The notes beneath the pieces are model-generated. The model was not told where the DNA came from, ran no database searches, and worked only from the letters and a program-made list of their open reading frames with translations. A stretch of DNA of 64,000 bases from BCD1 sp965230565 (GTDB lineage Bacteria > Bacteroidota > Bacteroidia > Chitinophagales > Saprospiraceae), in contig CBDDLH010000012.1 in assembly GCA_965230565.1 (NCBI GenBank), forward strand, positions 372,001 through 436,000, in the 5' to 3' direction. This document shows positions 17,016-25,954 of the stretch, one piece after another; positions within the stretch are counted from its first letter, which is position 1, and each line of letters starts with the position of its first letter. The translations under genes were made by a program, and so were the position numbers.

Positions 17016-17558
17016 ATGTCACAGGATCGTTTAGAAGAATTTATTGTTAAACACCGGGAAGACTTCGATGATGCCATTCCTTCTCTGAAGGTTTGGGCGG
17101 AGATCGACGGTCACCTCGACAAAGTGAAGCCGATCCGCAGAAGGAAGGTGTGGATGATTACGAGGGTCGCTGCTGCGGTGGTATTCCTGTTGATCGCCGG
17201 TGGAGTCATTGGTAATTTCATGACTGCTGACAATAATCAAGCTGTGGCCCTAAATCCGGAGCTGCAGGAAATGGAAGCTTTTTATTCCCAGCAATTTGAC
17301 AAAAAATACGCGCAACTGACCAGTTTATATCATGATGAAACTATCGAAAACGATTTGAGTCAGGTAGATGTTTTCCTTGAAGAGTTGAAACAGGAACTAG
17401 CCAAGGCCCCTAAAGGTTCTGAAGAACGAATTATTGAGAATCTTATTAAGAGTTATCAATTAAAAATTCAAATCCTTGATCGGGTACTGGAAAGAATCCA
17501 GAATGATCAAACAGAAGAAAAAACACAAACAGATGAGCGCAAGAGTATTAGCATTTAA
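17016..17558 (+). CDS. putative anti-sigma factor, single-pass membrane protein
   Basis: A 180-residue protein with a cytoplasmic N-terminus of about 48 residues (DRLEEFIVKHREDFDDAIPS), one membrane helix (about 52-70: VAAAVVFLLIAGGVIGNF) and a predicted helical periplasmic part (about 80-175) rich in Glu, Gln and Lys. The N-terminal motif LEEF...F-D..-P...W..I recurs in the membrane-anchored proteins following the other two ECF sigma genes here. This and its position 135 nt after the sigma gene suggest an anti-sigma role (inference; no ASD/zinc motif is visible). The downstream gene begins inside its 3' end, so translation is probably coupled. Confidence 0.65.
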   Translation: MSQDRLEEFIVKHREDFDDAIPSLKVWAEIDGHLDKVKPIRRRKVWMITRVAAAVVFLLIAGGVIGNFMTADNNQAVALNPELQEMEAFYSQQFDKKYAQLTSLYHDETIENDLSQVDVFLEELKQELAKAPKGSEERIIENLIKSYQLKIQILDRVLERIQNDQTEEKTQTDERKSISI

Positions 17559-18663
17559 AGTTCTCCTGCTCGGGGTGCTTTTAGCTGCGATGCCGATAAA
17601 GACGTGGGCGGATGGACATTTTCGTAAATACACTAAGGAAATCAAGAGAGAGTTTAGCATCACACCTCGAGGCGATGTCCACATCAGTAATAAATACGGC
17701 CAGGTGGATATCAGGACATGGGAAAAGAACAGAGTCAAAGTAACCGTTGAAATAGTCGTAAACGCAGAAAATGAATCAGCGGCCCAGAAAGTATTTAACC
17801 GGATAGATGTCAAATTCAAGACGAGTAATACCGAAGTTAGTGCCGTAACGATGATTGAAGAAACCAAAAATAAATGGTGGGATTGGTCATCAGGACAATT
17901 GGATTATGCCATAAATTATCAGGTTTATATGCCTGCATCGGCAAATCTTTCCCTTGATAATAAATACGGTGAAGTTTATGTGAGTAGTATTTCAGGAGAC
18001 GTTGACCTGTCTTTGAAATATGTCAACTTTATTATCGACGCGCTTTCCGGAAGCTCAACCTCTTCACTCGGCAACAGCAACGGATCCATTGGAAGTGTCA
18101 ATAATATGAATCTGGCCATAAAAAGCGGCTCAATCAGTATTGGAGAAGTTAATAATATGGAGATCGGTAGTAAGTCTGCCACAGTTAATATCGGGAAAGC
18201 GAAACTGGTCGTATCCAATACGAGTTATGATAATTACACCATCGGTACAATCGTGGAATTACATAATGATGGGAAGTTTGATAATTTTGAAATTGGAGGC
18301 GCTGATGATATTTTCATGGAATCTAGTTACTCCAATGTCATTTTTCAGGATATCAATAAATACCTGATTCTGGACCTCGATAATTGCAATGCAAGTATCA
18401 ATAAGCTGTCTACTTCATTTAAGGAAGCCAAACTCATCGGTAATAACACAGATTTTCAAATGGTGCTGGAACCCGGTATCATGTATCAGCTGGATGCTTT
18501 TGCCGATTATGCTAAAGTGGAATACCCTAAACAGATGTCAGTGACCTACGAAGAAGAAGAATCAACGACCTATGCTGTGAAAGGTGTTCAGGGAGCAAAG
18601 TCAGGAAGTGCTCCTTTTGTCAAAGTCAGATTGAAATACGGAAGTCTTAAAATGACATATTAA
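17503..18663 (+). CDS. secreted DUF4097-like beta-helix/adhesin-type protein
   Basis: A secreted protein of about 386 residues with signal peptide (VLAFKVLLLGVLLAAMPIKTWA). After it comes a repetitive beta-rich region with short polar strands such as SNKYGQVDIRTWEKNRVKVTV and LKYVNFIIDALSGSSTSSLG, the pattern of DUF4097/putative auto-transporter-adhesin head domains that form right-handed beta-helices. The start overlaps the anti-sigma gene by 56 nt (ATG 17503) or 26 nt (ATG 17533). Co-transcription with an ECF sigma and anti-sigma pair is common for this family and suggests an envelope-stress or surface role. The final strand, FVKVRLKYGSLKMTY, precedes a strong terminator. Confidence 0.75.
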   Translation: MIKQKKKHKQMSARVLAFKVLLLGVLLAAMPIKTWADGHFRKYTKEIKREFSITPRGDVHISNKYGQVDIRTWEKNRVKVTVEIVVNAENESAAQKVFNRIDVKFKTSNTEVSAVTMIEETKNKWWDWSSGQLDYAINYQVYMPASANLSLDNKYGEVYVSSISGDVDLSLKYVNFIIDALSGSSTSSLGNSNGSIGSVNNMNLAIKSGSISIGEVNNMEIGSKSATVNIGKAKLVVSNTSYDNYTIGTIVELHNDGKFDNFEIGGADDIFMESSYSNVIFQDINKYLILDLDNCNASINKLSTSFKEAKLIGNNTDFQMVLEPGIMYQLDAFADYAKVEYPKQMSVTYEEEESTTYAVKGVQGAKSGSAPFVKVRLKYGSLKMTY

Positions 18664-18700
18664 AGTAAAAAATACACTAAGTTGATACTTAGTAGACGGA

Positions 18701-18748
18701 AAAGCGGCTATTTAGCGGCAGGTTGCCCCTGAATAGCCGCTTTTTTTT
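18701..18748 (+). terminator. terminator after the second ECF operon
   Basis: Stem AAAGCGGCTATTTAG / CTGAATAGCCGCTTT (15 bp, one wobble) with a 13-nt loop and a run of eight T. It lies 38 nt after the stop at 18663. Confidence 0.9.
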
Positions 18749-18783
18749 ATATCTTTAGCCCTTTAAACCAACTGCACAAACCG

Positions 18784-19527
18784 GTGAGGAAAAGAAATAT
18801 TAACGTTGACCTTAAATCCATAGATGGGTACTTCAAGGCAGGAATCTCTGTCGATTGTGTGATCTTTGGGTTCGACGAAAATGAACTGAAAGTATTGTTG
18901 ATGCGGTGCAACATGGAGCCTTATGTTGGACTATGGTCGCTTATTGGAGATATGGTTCAAATCGATGAAGGCATTGATGAAGCGGCACATCGAATTTTAA
19001 AATATCGTACCGGTCTCGAAAACGTCTACCTGGAACAAGTTAAAACCTTTGGGTCTACAGAGCGCCATCCACTTGGACGGGTAGTTTCCGTAGCATATTA
19101 CTCCCTGGTCAAAATCAGTGATTATAAAGTGAGTACCACTTCCCGCTATCTGGAGGAAGAATGGCAAAACATTTATAATGAAGCGCACTGGCACAGTATT
19201 GATGATATTACGGACCTGGCCTTTGATCATAATAAGATCCTTGACGAATCTTTAAAAAGCCTTCGGAAACACGTTAGGGAAGAACCTGTTGGGTTCAACT
19301 TGCTTCCTGAAAAATTCACCCTTTCCCAACTGCAGAATTTGTACGAAAGGATTCTCGGTGTCAAACTGGACAAGCGTAACTTCCGCAAGAAGATCCTCAA
19401 TATGAAGTTGCTGAAAGACATCAAAGAGACCCAGCAAAATGTAGCCCACCGACCTGCAAAACTCTATTCTTTTGACGAGGAAAGATATCAGCAGTTAATA
19501 GAGAAAGGGTTGATTTTTGATCTTTAA
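18784..19527 (+). CDS. Nudix-fold transcriptional regulator (NrtR/AraR-like)
   Basis: A 247-residue protein with an N-terminal Nudix domain (about 15-150) and a C-terminal winged-helix domain (about 165-245: LPEKFTLSQLQNLYERILGV, KRNFRKKIL). This is the layout of NrtR-type regulators, which bind ADP-ribose or sugars through a dead Nudix fold. The Nudix box is degenerate: in place of REUxEExGU it reads RILKYRTGL, so the metal-binding glutamates are lost and hydrolysis is unlikely. The start is GTG 18784, just after the upstream terminator. There is no obvious target operon next to it, so the regulon and ligand (sugar or NAD metabolite) are unknown. Confidence 0.85.
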   Translation: MRKRNINVDLKSIDGYFKAGISVDCVIFGFDENELKVLLMRCNMEPYVGLWSLIGDMVQIDEGIDEAAHRILKYRTGLENVYLEQVKTFGSTERHPLGRVVSVAYYSLVKISDYKVSTTSRYLEEEWQNIYNEAHWHSIDDITDLAFDHNKILDESLKSLRKHVREEPVGFNLLPEKFTLSQLQNLYERILGVKLDKRNFRKKILNMKLLKDIKETQQNVAHRPAKLYSFDEERYQQLIEKGLIFDL

Positions 19528-19849
19528 TGGAAAGAGTTGTTTTGAGGTTTTAACCACAGTGAGCACAGAGAAGACACAGTGATTCTATTATTTCACGGGG
19601 TCTGTATGAATTTACTTTGGAGCGAAAATATTTATAAATGGTTTTGTACCAAACCATTGCCTAATATATAAAGGACATGTTCCCAAAGTTTATCTAAATA
19701 GATCATTTGTTTATTTTCCTTAACAAAGACGTCCTCTTTTAAGGAATTAATTTTTGATTTTGAAATTCTGTAGAGGGTTGCACCTGTTCCCATTTATACT
19801 GAGTTGGTAAAAAAATATCAATTTTGGAAAATTTAGGACTGTCGACTGC
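19528..19849. other. intergenic region with dispersed repeat fragment
   Basis: This 322-base stretch lies between convergent genes. It holds a TTTTAACCACAGTGAGCACA repeat fragment (about 19549-19580) of a family seen in several intergenic regions here. I see no gene or clear terminator. Confidence 0.5.
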
Positions 19850-20197
19850 TTACTGAAGACTATTAAGTTTCTCATTATTCGCATGCCTGTCCGCATCCCT
19901 TTTCGTTTTTTTCTCCAGGCTTTTCTGTAAAACTTCCGTCAGGTCAACGCCTGTTTGATTGGCGAGGCAAATCAGGACAAAAAGCACATCAGCCATTTCG
20001 TCTCCAAGTTTATCTTTTGCTTCGGCTTCCAGCGTTTTGGTTTTAAAGGACTGTTCCCCATATAGTCGTGCCATCAGACGGGCGACTTCGCCTACTTCTT
20101 CAGTCAGAATGGCCATGTTGGTGAGTTCGCTGTAATACCTGACTCCAATGGTCGTGATCCACTGGTCTACCGTTTCCTGAGCTTGTTTAATGGTCAT
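19850..20197 (-). CDS. MazG-like nucleotide pyrophosphohydrolase
   Basis: A 115-residue all-alpha NTP pyrophosphohydrolase of the MazG/RS21-C6 class, which cleaves nucleoside triphosphates to monophosphates and PPi for nucleotide-pool cleaning. The metal-binding motif is split as in the family: EEVGE (about residues 33-37) on one helix and GDEMADVLF (about 65-73) on the next. The protein begins with MTIKQAQETVDQWI at an ATG. It follows dtd by 12 nt on the same strand, so it is co-transcribed with another quality-control enzyme. It is a single-domain form, unlike the double-domain E. coli MazG. Confidence 0.85.
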   Translation of the reverse strand: MTIKQAQETVDQWITTIGVRYYSELTNMAILTEEVGEVARLMARLYGEQSFKTKTLEAEAKDKLGDEMADVLFVLICLANQTGVDLTEVLQKSLEKKTKRDADRHANNEKLNSLQ

Positions 20198-20209
20198 GTT
20201 TTGTCCTTT

Positions 20210-20662
20210 TTATTCTTTTACCTTAGAATCAATGATAATGGTTACAGGCCCGTCATTTAATAATCCCACTTTCATATCAGCACCGAATTCTCCGGTTTGT
20301 ATTTTTTTTCCGGTAACGGAAGATAAATGAGCTACAAACTTTTCATACATAGGAATGGCAAAGTCTGGTTTTGCGGCGCGGATATAGGACGGACGGTTGC
20401 CTTTTTTTGTGCTGGCATGAAGGGTAAACTGACTAACGACAATTATATCACCATCGACATCCATAACCGATCGGTTCATAATCCCGTTTTCGTCATTGAA
20501 GATTCTGAGATTGCTGATTTTTTTACAAAGCCATTCCGTATCTTCCTGGGTATCTGCATCCTCGATACCAAGTAATACCAATAATCCGGTTTGAATAGAA
20601 GCATTTACTTTTCCTTCAATGGTTACGGAAGCTTCACGAACTCTTTGAATAACTACGCGCAT
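20210..20662 (-). CDS. dtd: D-aminoacyl-tRNA deacylase
   Basis: D-aminoacyl-tRNA deacylase (DTD) hydrolyses D-amino acids, and glycine mischarged on tRNA-Ala, from tRNA. It is a 150-residue cytoplasmic protein with the family's two active-site motifs: SQFTLHASTKKGNRPSY and the Gly-cisPro segment LLNDGPVTI near the C-terminus. The N-terminus MRVVIQRVREASVTI is canonical, which is why ATG 20662 was chosen over a TTG at 20689. It lies in a minus-strand operon between the 505-residue secreted protein (44 nt upstream) and the MazG-like gene (12 nt downstream). Confidence 0.95.
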   Translation of the reverse strand: MRVVIQRVREASVTIEGKVNASIQTGLLVLLGIEDADTQEDTEWLCKKISNLRIFNDENGIMNRSVMDVDGDIIVVSQFTLHASTKKGNRPSYIRAAKPDFAIPMYEKFVAHLSSVTGKKIQTGEFGADMKVGLLNDGPVTIIIDSKVKE

Positions 20663-20706
20663 GTTGGTTTTAAGTTTTGTTCTTTTCAAGAGTTTCTTAA
20701 CTCTTT

Positions 20707-22224
20707 CTAATATTCAAATCTAACGAGTTTCAAACGATTGCGACGCTCACTCGGTACAATGAATCTACGGCTATCAAGTTGTAATCCTTCACGGAAACGC
20801 ATACGTAACTCCAGCCCTTCTGTGTTCATGACACTGTTGCGGTCGCCATTGCCCAGGCCATCCAAAATATATTCGCTGATGGTATTCTCCTGCTTGATCT
20901 CGTCATTGAAGAGCAATTTAATATTTCCGGGTGTTTTAAAGGAGAAGTAAGAAGAATAAACACCGAAATCATTTTGGGAGTATTGCTTTTTATACAGGAT
21001 GGTTTTCCAATGTAAGGCTCCGTTAGGGTGAATGGAGATGACCATGATATTATCGAAATAAAGATCCCGGCTGGGATGTCTCGCGCTAGCGTAGGGTAGC
21101 CTGTTTACATTGCTGTAAGTGGTAGGAGCACGTGAAAATTCTTTTACTTTTTCCACAAACATTAAAATGCCACCATCTCTGCGGATGACGCTTTCACGGA
21201 GTTCGGCTTCTGAAATTCCTAAGTGTTTTTTGGGTTTTTTATCCATAAAATCGGCCATGAATTCCACTTCGAATGGCTGGTGTTTAATGGTTTTAGCCTC
21301 CGGATTTTCAGGGTCCACGCTCATGTAGTAATAACCGATGGCTTTTTCCCTGTTTTTATCAGAATACAAACCACCGGCAACAAGCTGGTTATTCAGATCA
21401 TCAACAGAAAACCAAACATCAAAGGTGAGCAAGTCACCCATCTGGATATTAAATTGCTTTACGTCCTCTCCAACTCCATCATAGTGGTATACGATAAAAT
21501 GATGATCTTTCCGTCGTGACACAAAATTGTCTTTACTTCTTACCAAAAACATCTCGCCATTATTACTCACCAGCATTTGGGTATAATGTTGTTCACGAAA
21601 GTAATTTTCAGGAGCAAAACTCTTCTCCCACATCAGGTTCATGCTATCGACATCAAAACACAGAAGTTTGAATTCTTCCTGCCTTTCCAGGTAATAAACC
21701 AACACTTTACTACGGTCCTGAGATTGGATGATGTCAAAGTTTGGGGTAAACGCATAGGAGGAAAGTTCTTTGAAGGTCAGCGAATCACGCAAATTTGCCG
21801 CAGGATCATATTTATGGGCTTTCAGGAAAGTGCGTCCTCTGTTTTTGAAATAGTAGAATACGGTGAAATCAAATTTTGAGGCAGTGATCCCAAGAATCTT
21901 TGGATTTCTTTTATCTAATTCAAGGTCTTTTTCCCAGGACAGTTTCAATTGCCTGTTAAATCCCTGAACCTGAAAAGTGGTGGTTTTGTCGCGGAATAAA
22001 AGCGTTTGTCCAGCAAGTTCACCAATGATCTCGTAAGAAATATCATTGTAAATAGGAACATCCTCAGAAATGACGATTCTTTGCCCCCGGGCGGGCATGG
22101 TGAAAAGGGGTAACATAAGGATTAAAACGAACACCTTTAATTGAAACCCTTGTGTATAGTAATTATTCAAAGGATCGGCTCCAGACCTCGAATGGAGATT
22201 GTTGTAATTCAAAAATTGTATCAT
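20707..22224 (-). CDS. uncharacterised secreted/periplasmic protein
   Basis: A 505-residue protein I do not recognise. It begins with a long N-terminus and an internal signal-like segment (about 29-48: LKVFVLILMLPLFTMPARGQ). The mature part alternates short beta-rich stretches with aspartate/asparagine turns and repeats patterns like SWEKDLELDKRNPKI, VLVYYLERQEEFKLLCFDV and HHFIVYHYDGVGED. These resemble blades of a propeller-like fold, but no family motif is evident. The C-terminus, RFIVPSERRNRLKLVRFEY, is not a T9SS sorting domain. It heads an operon with dtd and the mazG-like gene; this is probably a positional rather than functional link. Confidence 0.6.
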   Translation of the reverse strand: MIQFLNYNNLHSRSGADPLNNYYTQGFQLKVFVLILMLPLFTMPARGQRIVISEDVPIYNDISYEIIGELAGQTLLFRDKTTTFQVQGFNRQLKLSWEKDLELDKRNPKILGITASKFDFTVFYYFKNRGRTFLKAHKYDPAANLRDSLTFKELSSYAFTPNFDIIQSQDRSKVLVYYLERQEEFKLLCFDVDSMNLMWEKSFAPENYFREQHYTQMLVSNNGEMFLVRSKDNFVSRRKDHHFIVYHYDGVGEDVKQFNIQMGDLLTFDVWFSVDDLNNQLVAGGLYSDKNREKAIGYYYMSVDPENPEAKTIKHQPFEVEFMADFMDKKPKKHLGISEAELRESVIRRDGGILMFVEKVKEFSRAPTTYSNVNRLPYASARHPSRDLYFDNIMVISIHPNGALHWKTILYKKQYSQNDFGVYSSYFSFKTPGNIKLLFNDEIKQENTISEYILDGLGNGDRNSVMNTEGLELRMRFREGLQLDSRRFIVPSERRNRLKLVRFEY

Positions 22225-22384
22225 AGCTTTTTTTTTAATAACGTGTTTTCAAAAGATGGGGTTGAAAAAAACTCTATTTATACACCTAAATTAGTGTTTT
22301 TAGTACTTAAAAAACAGGAAGAGTTCAAAATACTCCTGTAATTGTCTTTATTTTGCGGGGCAAAACAAGAAATACAGATACGAG

Positions 22385-23077
22385 ATGAGCAAGCGAAACA
22401 AACTTCAAAAATTTGCGGAGCTACTTTCTTTTCCGAATGTTTATGAAAATTTTGAAGCGAAGAATCCGCAATTGACCGGGTTGAATGCCGTGCCTGTTGA
22501 CATGAGGGGAAAGTGGGCAAAAGAGCATTTTGGTAATGACAATCCGATCGTGCTTGAGCTTGCCTGTGGTCGCGGGGAATACACCCTGGGTATGGCGCGA
22601 ATGATGCCCGATAAAAATTTCATTGGGGTGGACATCAAAGGAGCCCGTATCTGGAAAGGAGCAGGCATTGCTTTAGAAGAGGAATTGAATAACGCCGCAT
22701 TTCTGAGAACCCGTATCGAACAGATCGCTCATTTTTTCGCTGCCGGAGAAATCGATGAGATCTGGATTACCTTTCCTGATCCTTTTTTGCGAAAAAGCAA
22801 AGCCAATCGCAGACTTACCTCCGCCCGATTTCTCGGGGAGTACAAAAAGATCCTGAAAAAAGATGGTCTGATCCATTTGAAAACGGATTCACCGCAACTT
22901 TTTGAGTTTACGCTCGAAACGCTGGAAACATATGAAGGTGCCGAAATCCTTTACCAGGATGCTGATATCTATTCCAAACCGTTGCCCATCCCGGAACTTG
23001 GGTTAAAGACCTATTATGAAGGCTTGCACATCTCGGGAGATGATACGATTAAGTATGTGCGGTTTAGGATTGTGTAG
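22385..23077 (+). CDS. trmB: tRNA (guanine-N7-)-methyltransferase
   Basis: TrmB methylates N7 of G46 in the tRNA variable loop using S-adenosylmethionine. The 230-residue protein shows the SAM motif I VLELACGRGEYTLGMA (about 57-72), the acidic motif NFIGVDIKGARIWKG, and the TrmB catalytic signature WITFPDPFLRKSKANRRL (about 127-144), followed by HLKTDSPQLFEFTLE. Length and motif spacing are normal. The gene begins at ATG 22385; TTTATTTTG at about 22350 resembles the -7 box with one base fewer. It is monocistronic. Confidence 0.95.
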   Translation: MSKRNKLQKFAELLSFPNVYENFEAKNPQLTGLNAVPVDMRGKWAKEHFGNDNPIVLELACGRGEYTLGMARMMPDKNFIGVDIKGARIWKGAGIALEEELNNAAFLRTRIEQIAHFFAAGEIDEIWITFPDPFLRKSKANRRLTSARFLGEYKKILKKDGLIHLKTDSPQLFEFTLETLETYEGAEILYQDADIYSKPLPIPELGLKTYYEGLHISGDDTIKYVRFRIV

Positions 23078-23538
23078 CTTAGGTTACTAGTTTCTGGTTT
23101 CTGGTTTCTGGTCTGGTGGGTTTGGGTATTTTGTGTCAGAAAAATTATCCTTTTAAAATAAGTATTTAATTCTTCATATTTGGACTGAAAGAGCGCCAGG
23201 TAATTCGTCTTTGCGAGCCTTGGGCATTCCTTGCGTACATTGCGGTTAAAAGAAAAACGGAGCTTCTTTTTTTACTCAGAGAACCATTATCCACTTTTTT
23301 TCAAAAAAATTTACTTTTTCCCAACCACCTCCTATTTTCTTCCGTGAGTGTAAGTGTAAAGCAGAAATTACGAACCAATTATTTGAAAAAAATATCCTGA
23401 AATGAAATGACCATAAACTTTATTAATCATATTATTCACAGTTGATTAAAAAAGTTTATGGTAAAACGAAGTGGTTACATCTGGTTTTAAAATTATTAAT
23501 CACTTCATTTTCAACGATATTAAAAATTTAAAAAACAG
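23078..23538. other. intergenic region with short tandem and dispersed repeats
   Basis: No gene is supported in these 461 bases. Three tandem copies of the heptamer TTTCTGG start near 23091. A copy of the dispersed repeat (TTTGCGAGCC...TTGCGGTTAAAAG) lies near 23210-23255. The rest is an AT-rich leader of the T9SS gene without an exact -7 box. Confidence 0.5.
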
Positions 23539-25848
23539 ATGAATAAATTGCTATTATCTCTTGGAATGCTGCTGTTTGCAGTGATGGCTTTTGCCCAGAT
23601 CACCGTTAATGTTGACGGTTACGTAGTCGATCCCAATGGGAGTGGTGTAGAAAATGTCACGGTCTATATTACAGTAGATTCCACCAACACCTTTTTCTCT
23701 TATTACAACACCGTTGAGACTGATGCCAATGGTTATTTTTCTGATAGCTTCAGCGTTCCCGAAAATATGACACAGGGTGCTGTGATGATCAGTATCATAA
23801 ACTGTGACAACAACTGGACCTCTCAAATGGCCTACTGGTCGCCGCCGAGTACTGATATTTCTGTCACTTTCCTCTATTGCAATATTAATTGTTCCGTGGA
23901 AATCGACGGATCCAATGCAGGCGGACTCACCGCTAATGCTTCCGGAGTGCCACCTTTCACCTATGCCTGGAGTAACGGAGCAGCTACGCAGTCCATTATG
24001 AACATTCTACCTGGCAATTACTGCGTGACCATTACTGACGCTAACGGTTGCCAAAGTGAGGACTGTTATTATTATGATCCAAATGGAGGAAATGATACAC
24101 TGTGTTATGCATATATCCTTGTTGACAGTACTAATGTCCCGGGAGTAAGTCTTACGGCCATTGCAGATGGAACTGCCCCTATAACTTATATGTGGAGTAC
24201 AGGTGAATTGACTTCAAGTATCCTTGTGGATGTGCCCGGTGAATATTGCGTTACAGTTACCGATGCTAATGGTTGTGAGTCTGTGGATTGTTTTGATTAT
24301 AATAATATCTGGTGTTACACAAATGTGTACATCGGCGATGCATCCATATTTGCTGAAGCTAACGGAACTGCGCCTTTTACCTATTTGTGGAATAATGGCG
24401 TAACAACCCAAAGCTTTGTTCCAATGGCATCTGGAAATTACTGCGTTACAGTTACCGATGCTACCGGATGTGTTTCTTCCGACTGTGGGTATTACCAATT
24501 TGGTGGTACCGATACCCTCTGTTACGTTTACATCCTTGAGGACAGCGTGAATGTCTTTGGTACAGGATTGCTGGCGGTACCAAGCGGTACGGCTCCTTAT
24601 ACATTTGCCTGGAATAACGGCGCTGCAAGTCAAAGTATTGTTGTGACAGAAACAGGAGAATACTGCGTGACCATGACGGATGCCAACGGATGTTCATCCA
24701 GTGCCTGTTGGTATTACCAGGCTGGCGGCGGTAACGATACGCTTTGTTATGTGACTATTGACTTGGTTCAGGGTGGAACCTGGCTAAATGCGACCGCTTC
24801 CGGAACGGCACCCTTTACTTATGTCTGGAATAATAATGCTGCCACAGCCAGTATTCCTTTGGAAGATAATATAGTCTACTGTGTGACCATGACGGATGCC
24901 AATGGTTGTTCGGCTACGGCTTGCTACGATAATACGCTGCCCGGAATTGAAGGATTCGTATTTCTCACCGACAGTATGAATATTGATCCTTTATCCGGAG
25001 TAGTCAATCTATATGCTCTGGAAGGAGATGGAGCCAACTTACTGGAAACCGTTGCTTTCGCTTCGACAAATGCCGGCGGATATTATCAATTCGAGAATCT
25101 CAATCCGGGCGATTATCTGGTCCAGGCGATTTTAGATCCGAATATTCCGGCCAGTGCCGATTATCTGCCGACTTATCACTTTAGTGCTGAATTCTGGGAT
25201 GACGCTGACGTCATTACCCTACCGGACAATCAGAATGTATTTTACAGCATCATGATGATTCCTGTCGATCCGGATGGAGCCGGACCTGGTATTATCGGCG
25301 GAGGTGTATTTGACGAGGAAGGTTTCTGGGGAGGTCATGGTGATGATGAAAGAGACAACCCAATGGCGGATGTGGAAGTAATTCTGCACAACGGTGCGGA
25401 TGTTCCCGTGGCCTATGTTATGACTGGCCCGGACGGTACTTTCATGTTTGAAGACCTGCCCTACGGTACATATACTTTGTATGTTGAAATTCCGGGAATA
25501 GAACAGGGAGAAAAAACGGTAACGATAAGCCCTGATAATGAAACGGTCAATAATGTGGCTTTCATCGTGGAAGGTACTGAAATCACAACAGCTACCCGTG
25601 AGGTTTTATTAACGGATGAATTTGTCGGCCTTTATCCAAATCCTGTGAAAAACGTGCTCCAGGTAGAGGTTAATATGCCTTTACGTAAGATCATTGGATA
25701 TCAGGTTGTAAATTTAACAGGACAAGTTGTGGCTGTTCAATCCTTTAGTGCGGGAGATGTAGATGTTTCAAATCTTTCTCCGGGCGTTTATGTTCTAAAG
25801 GTTCAAACTACAGAAGGGGTTTTAGCAGCACAATTTGTCAAGAATTAA
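23539..25848 (+). CDS. T9SS-exported repeat protein with SprB-type repeats
   Basis: A 769-residue cell-surface or secreted protein. It starts with a signal peptide (LLSLGMLLFAVMAFAQ) and a carboxypeptidase-like beta domain (about 22-115). Six SprB-type repeats of about 70 residues follow, with the pattern PFTYAWSNGA..S......YCVT.TDANGC (about 130-475); each has paired cysteines. Next are two SdrD/prealbumin-like beta domains (about 478-690: GYYQFENLNPGDYLV, FMFEDLPYGTYTLYV). The C-terminus is a T9SS type A sorting domain (LYPNPVKNVLQVEV...LSPGVYVLKVQ). The architecture fits an adhesin or gliding-surface protein. A hairpin follows the stop and precedes an ECF sigma gene. Confidence 0.92.
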   Translation: MNKLLLSLGMLLFAVMAFAQITVNVDGYVVDPNGSGVENVTVYITVDSTNTFFSYYNTVETDANGYFSDSFSVPENMTQGAVMISIINCDNNWTSQMAYWSPPSTDISVTFLYCNINCSVEIDGSNAGGLTANASGVPPFTYAWSNGAATQSIMNILPGNYCVTITDANGCQSEDCYYYDPNGGNDTLCYAYILVDSTNVPGVSLTAIADGTAPITYMWSTGELTSSILVDVPGEYCVTVTDANGCESVDCFDYNNIWCYTNVYIGDASIFAEANGTAPFTYLWNNGVTTQSFVPMASGNYCVTVTDATGCVSSDCGYYQFGGTDTLCYVYILEDSVNVFGTGLLAVPSGTAPYTFAWNNGAASQSIVVTETGEYCVTMTDANGCSSSACWYYQAGGGNDTLCYVTIDLVQGGTWLNATASGTAPFTYVWNNNAATASIPLEDNIVYCVTMTDANGCSATACYDNTLPGIEGFVFLTDSMNIDPLSGVVNLYALEGDGANLLETVAFASTNAGGYYQFENLNPGDYLVQAILDPNIPASADYLPTYHFSAEFWDDADVITLPDNQNVFYSIMMIPVDPDGAGPGIIGGGVFDEEGFWGGHGDDERDNPMADVEVILHNGADVPVAYVMTGPDGTFMFEDLPYGTYTLYVEIPGIEQGEKTVTISPDNETVNNVAFIVEGTEITTATREVLLTDEFVGLYPNPVKNVLQVEVNMPLRKIIGYQVVNLTGQVVAVQSFSAGDVDVSNLSPGVYVLKVQTTEGVLAAQFVKN

Positions 25849-25896
25849 TGGCTAAAATCAGGCAACAGAAAGTTTGATGATCACCCGGTTTATGAA

Positions 25897-25932
25897 AATC
25901 CCGAATTTTGGCTTTAGCTAAAATTCGGGATT
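25897..25932. terminator. hairpin between T9SS gene and third ECF sigma gene
   Basis: Perfect 13-bp outer stem AATCCCGAATTTT / AAAATTCGGGATT with an inner extension GGCT/AGCT (one G-T wobble). It lies 49 nt after the T9SS stop and ends 22 nt before the sigma ATG. It has no T run, so it could be a leader structure as well as a terminator. It closely resembles the hairpin at 7644-7681. Confidence 0.6.
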
Positions 25933-25954
25933 CATATACCAGATAATTGTTTTA

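Noticed and set aside
23920..24965. CRISPR-like spacing of repeated DNA
   Set aside because: The repeats are in-frame protein repeats (SprB type) of about 200 bp with diverged bases, not short identical repeats with unique spacers.
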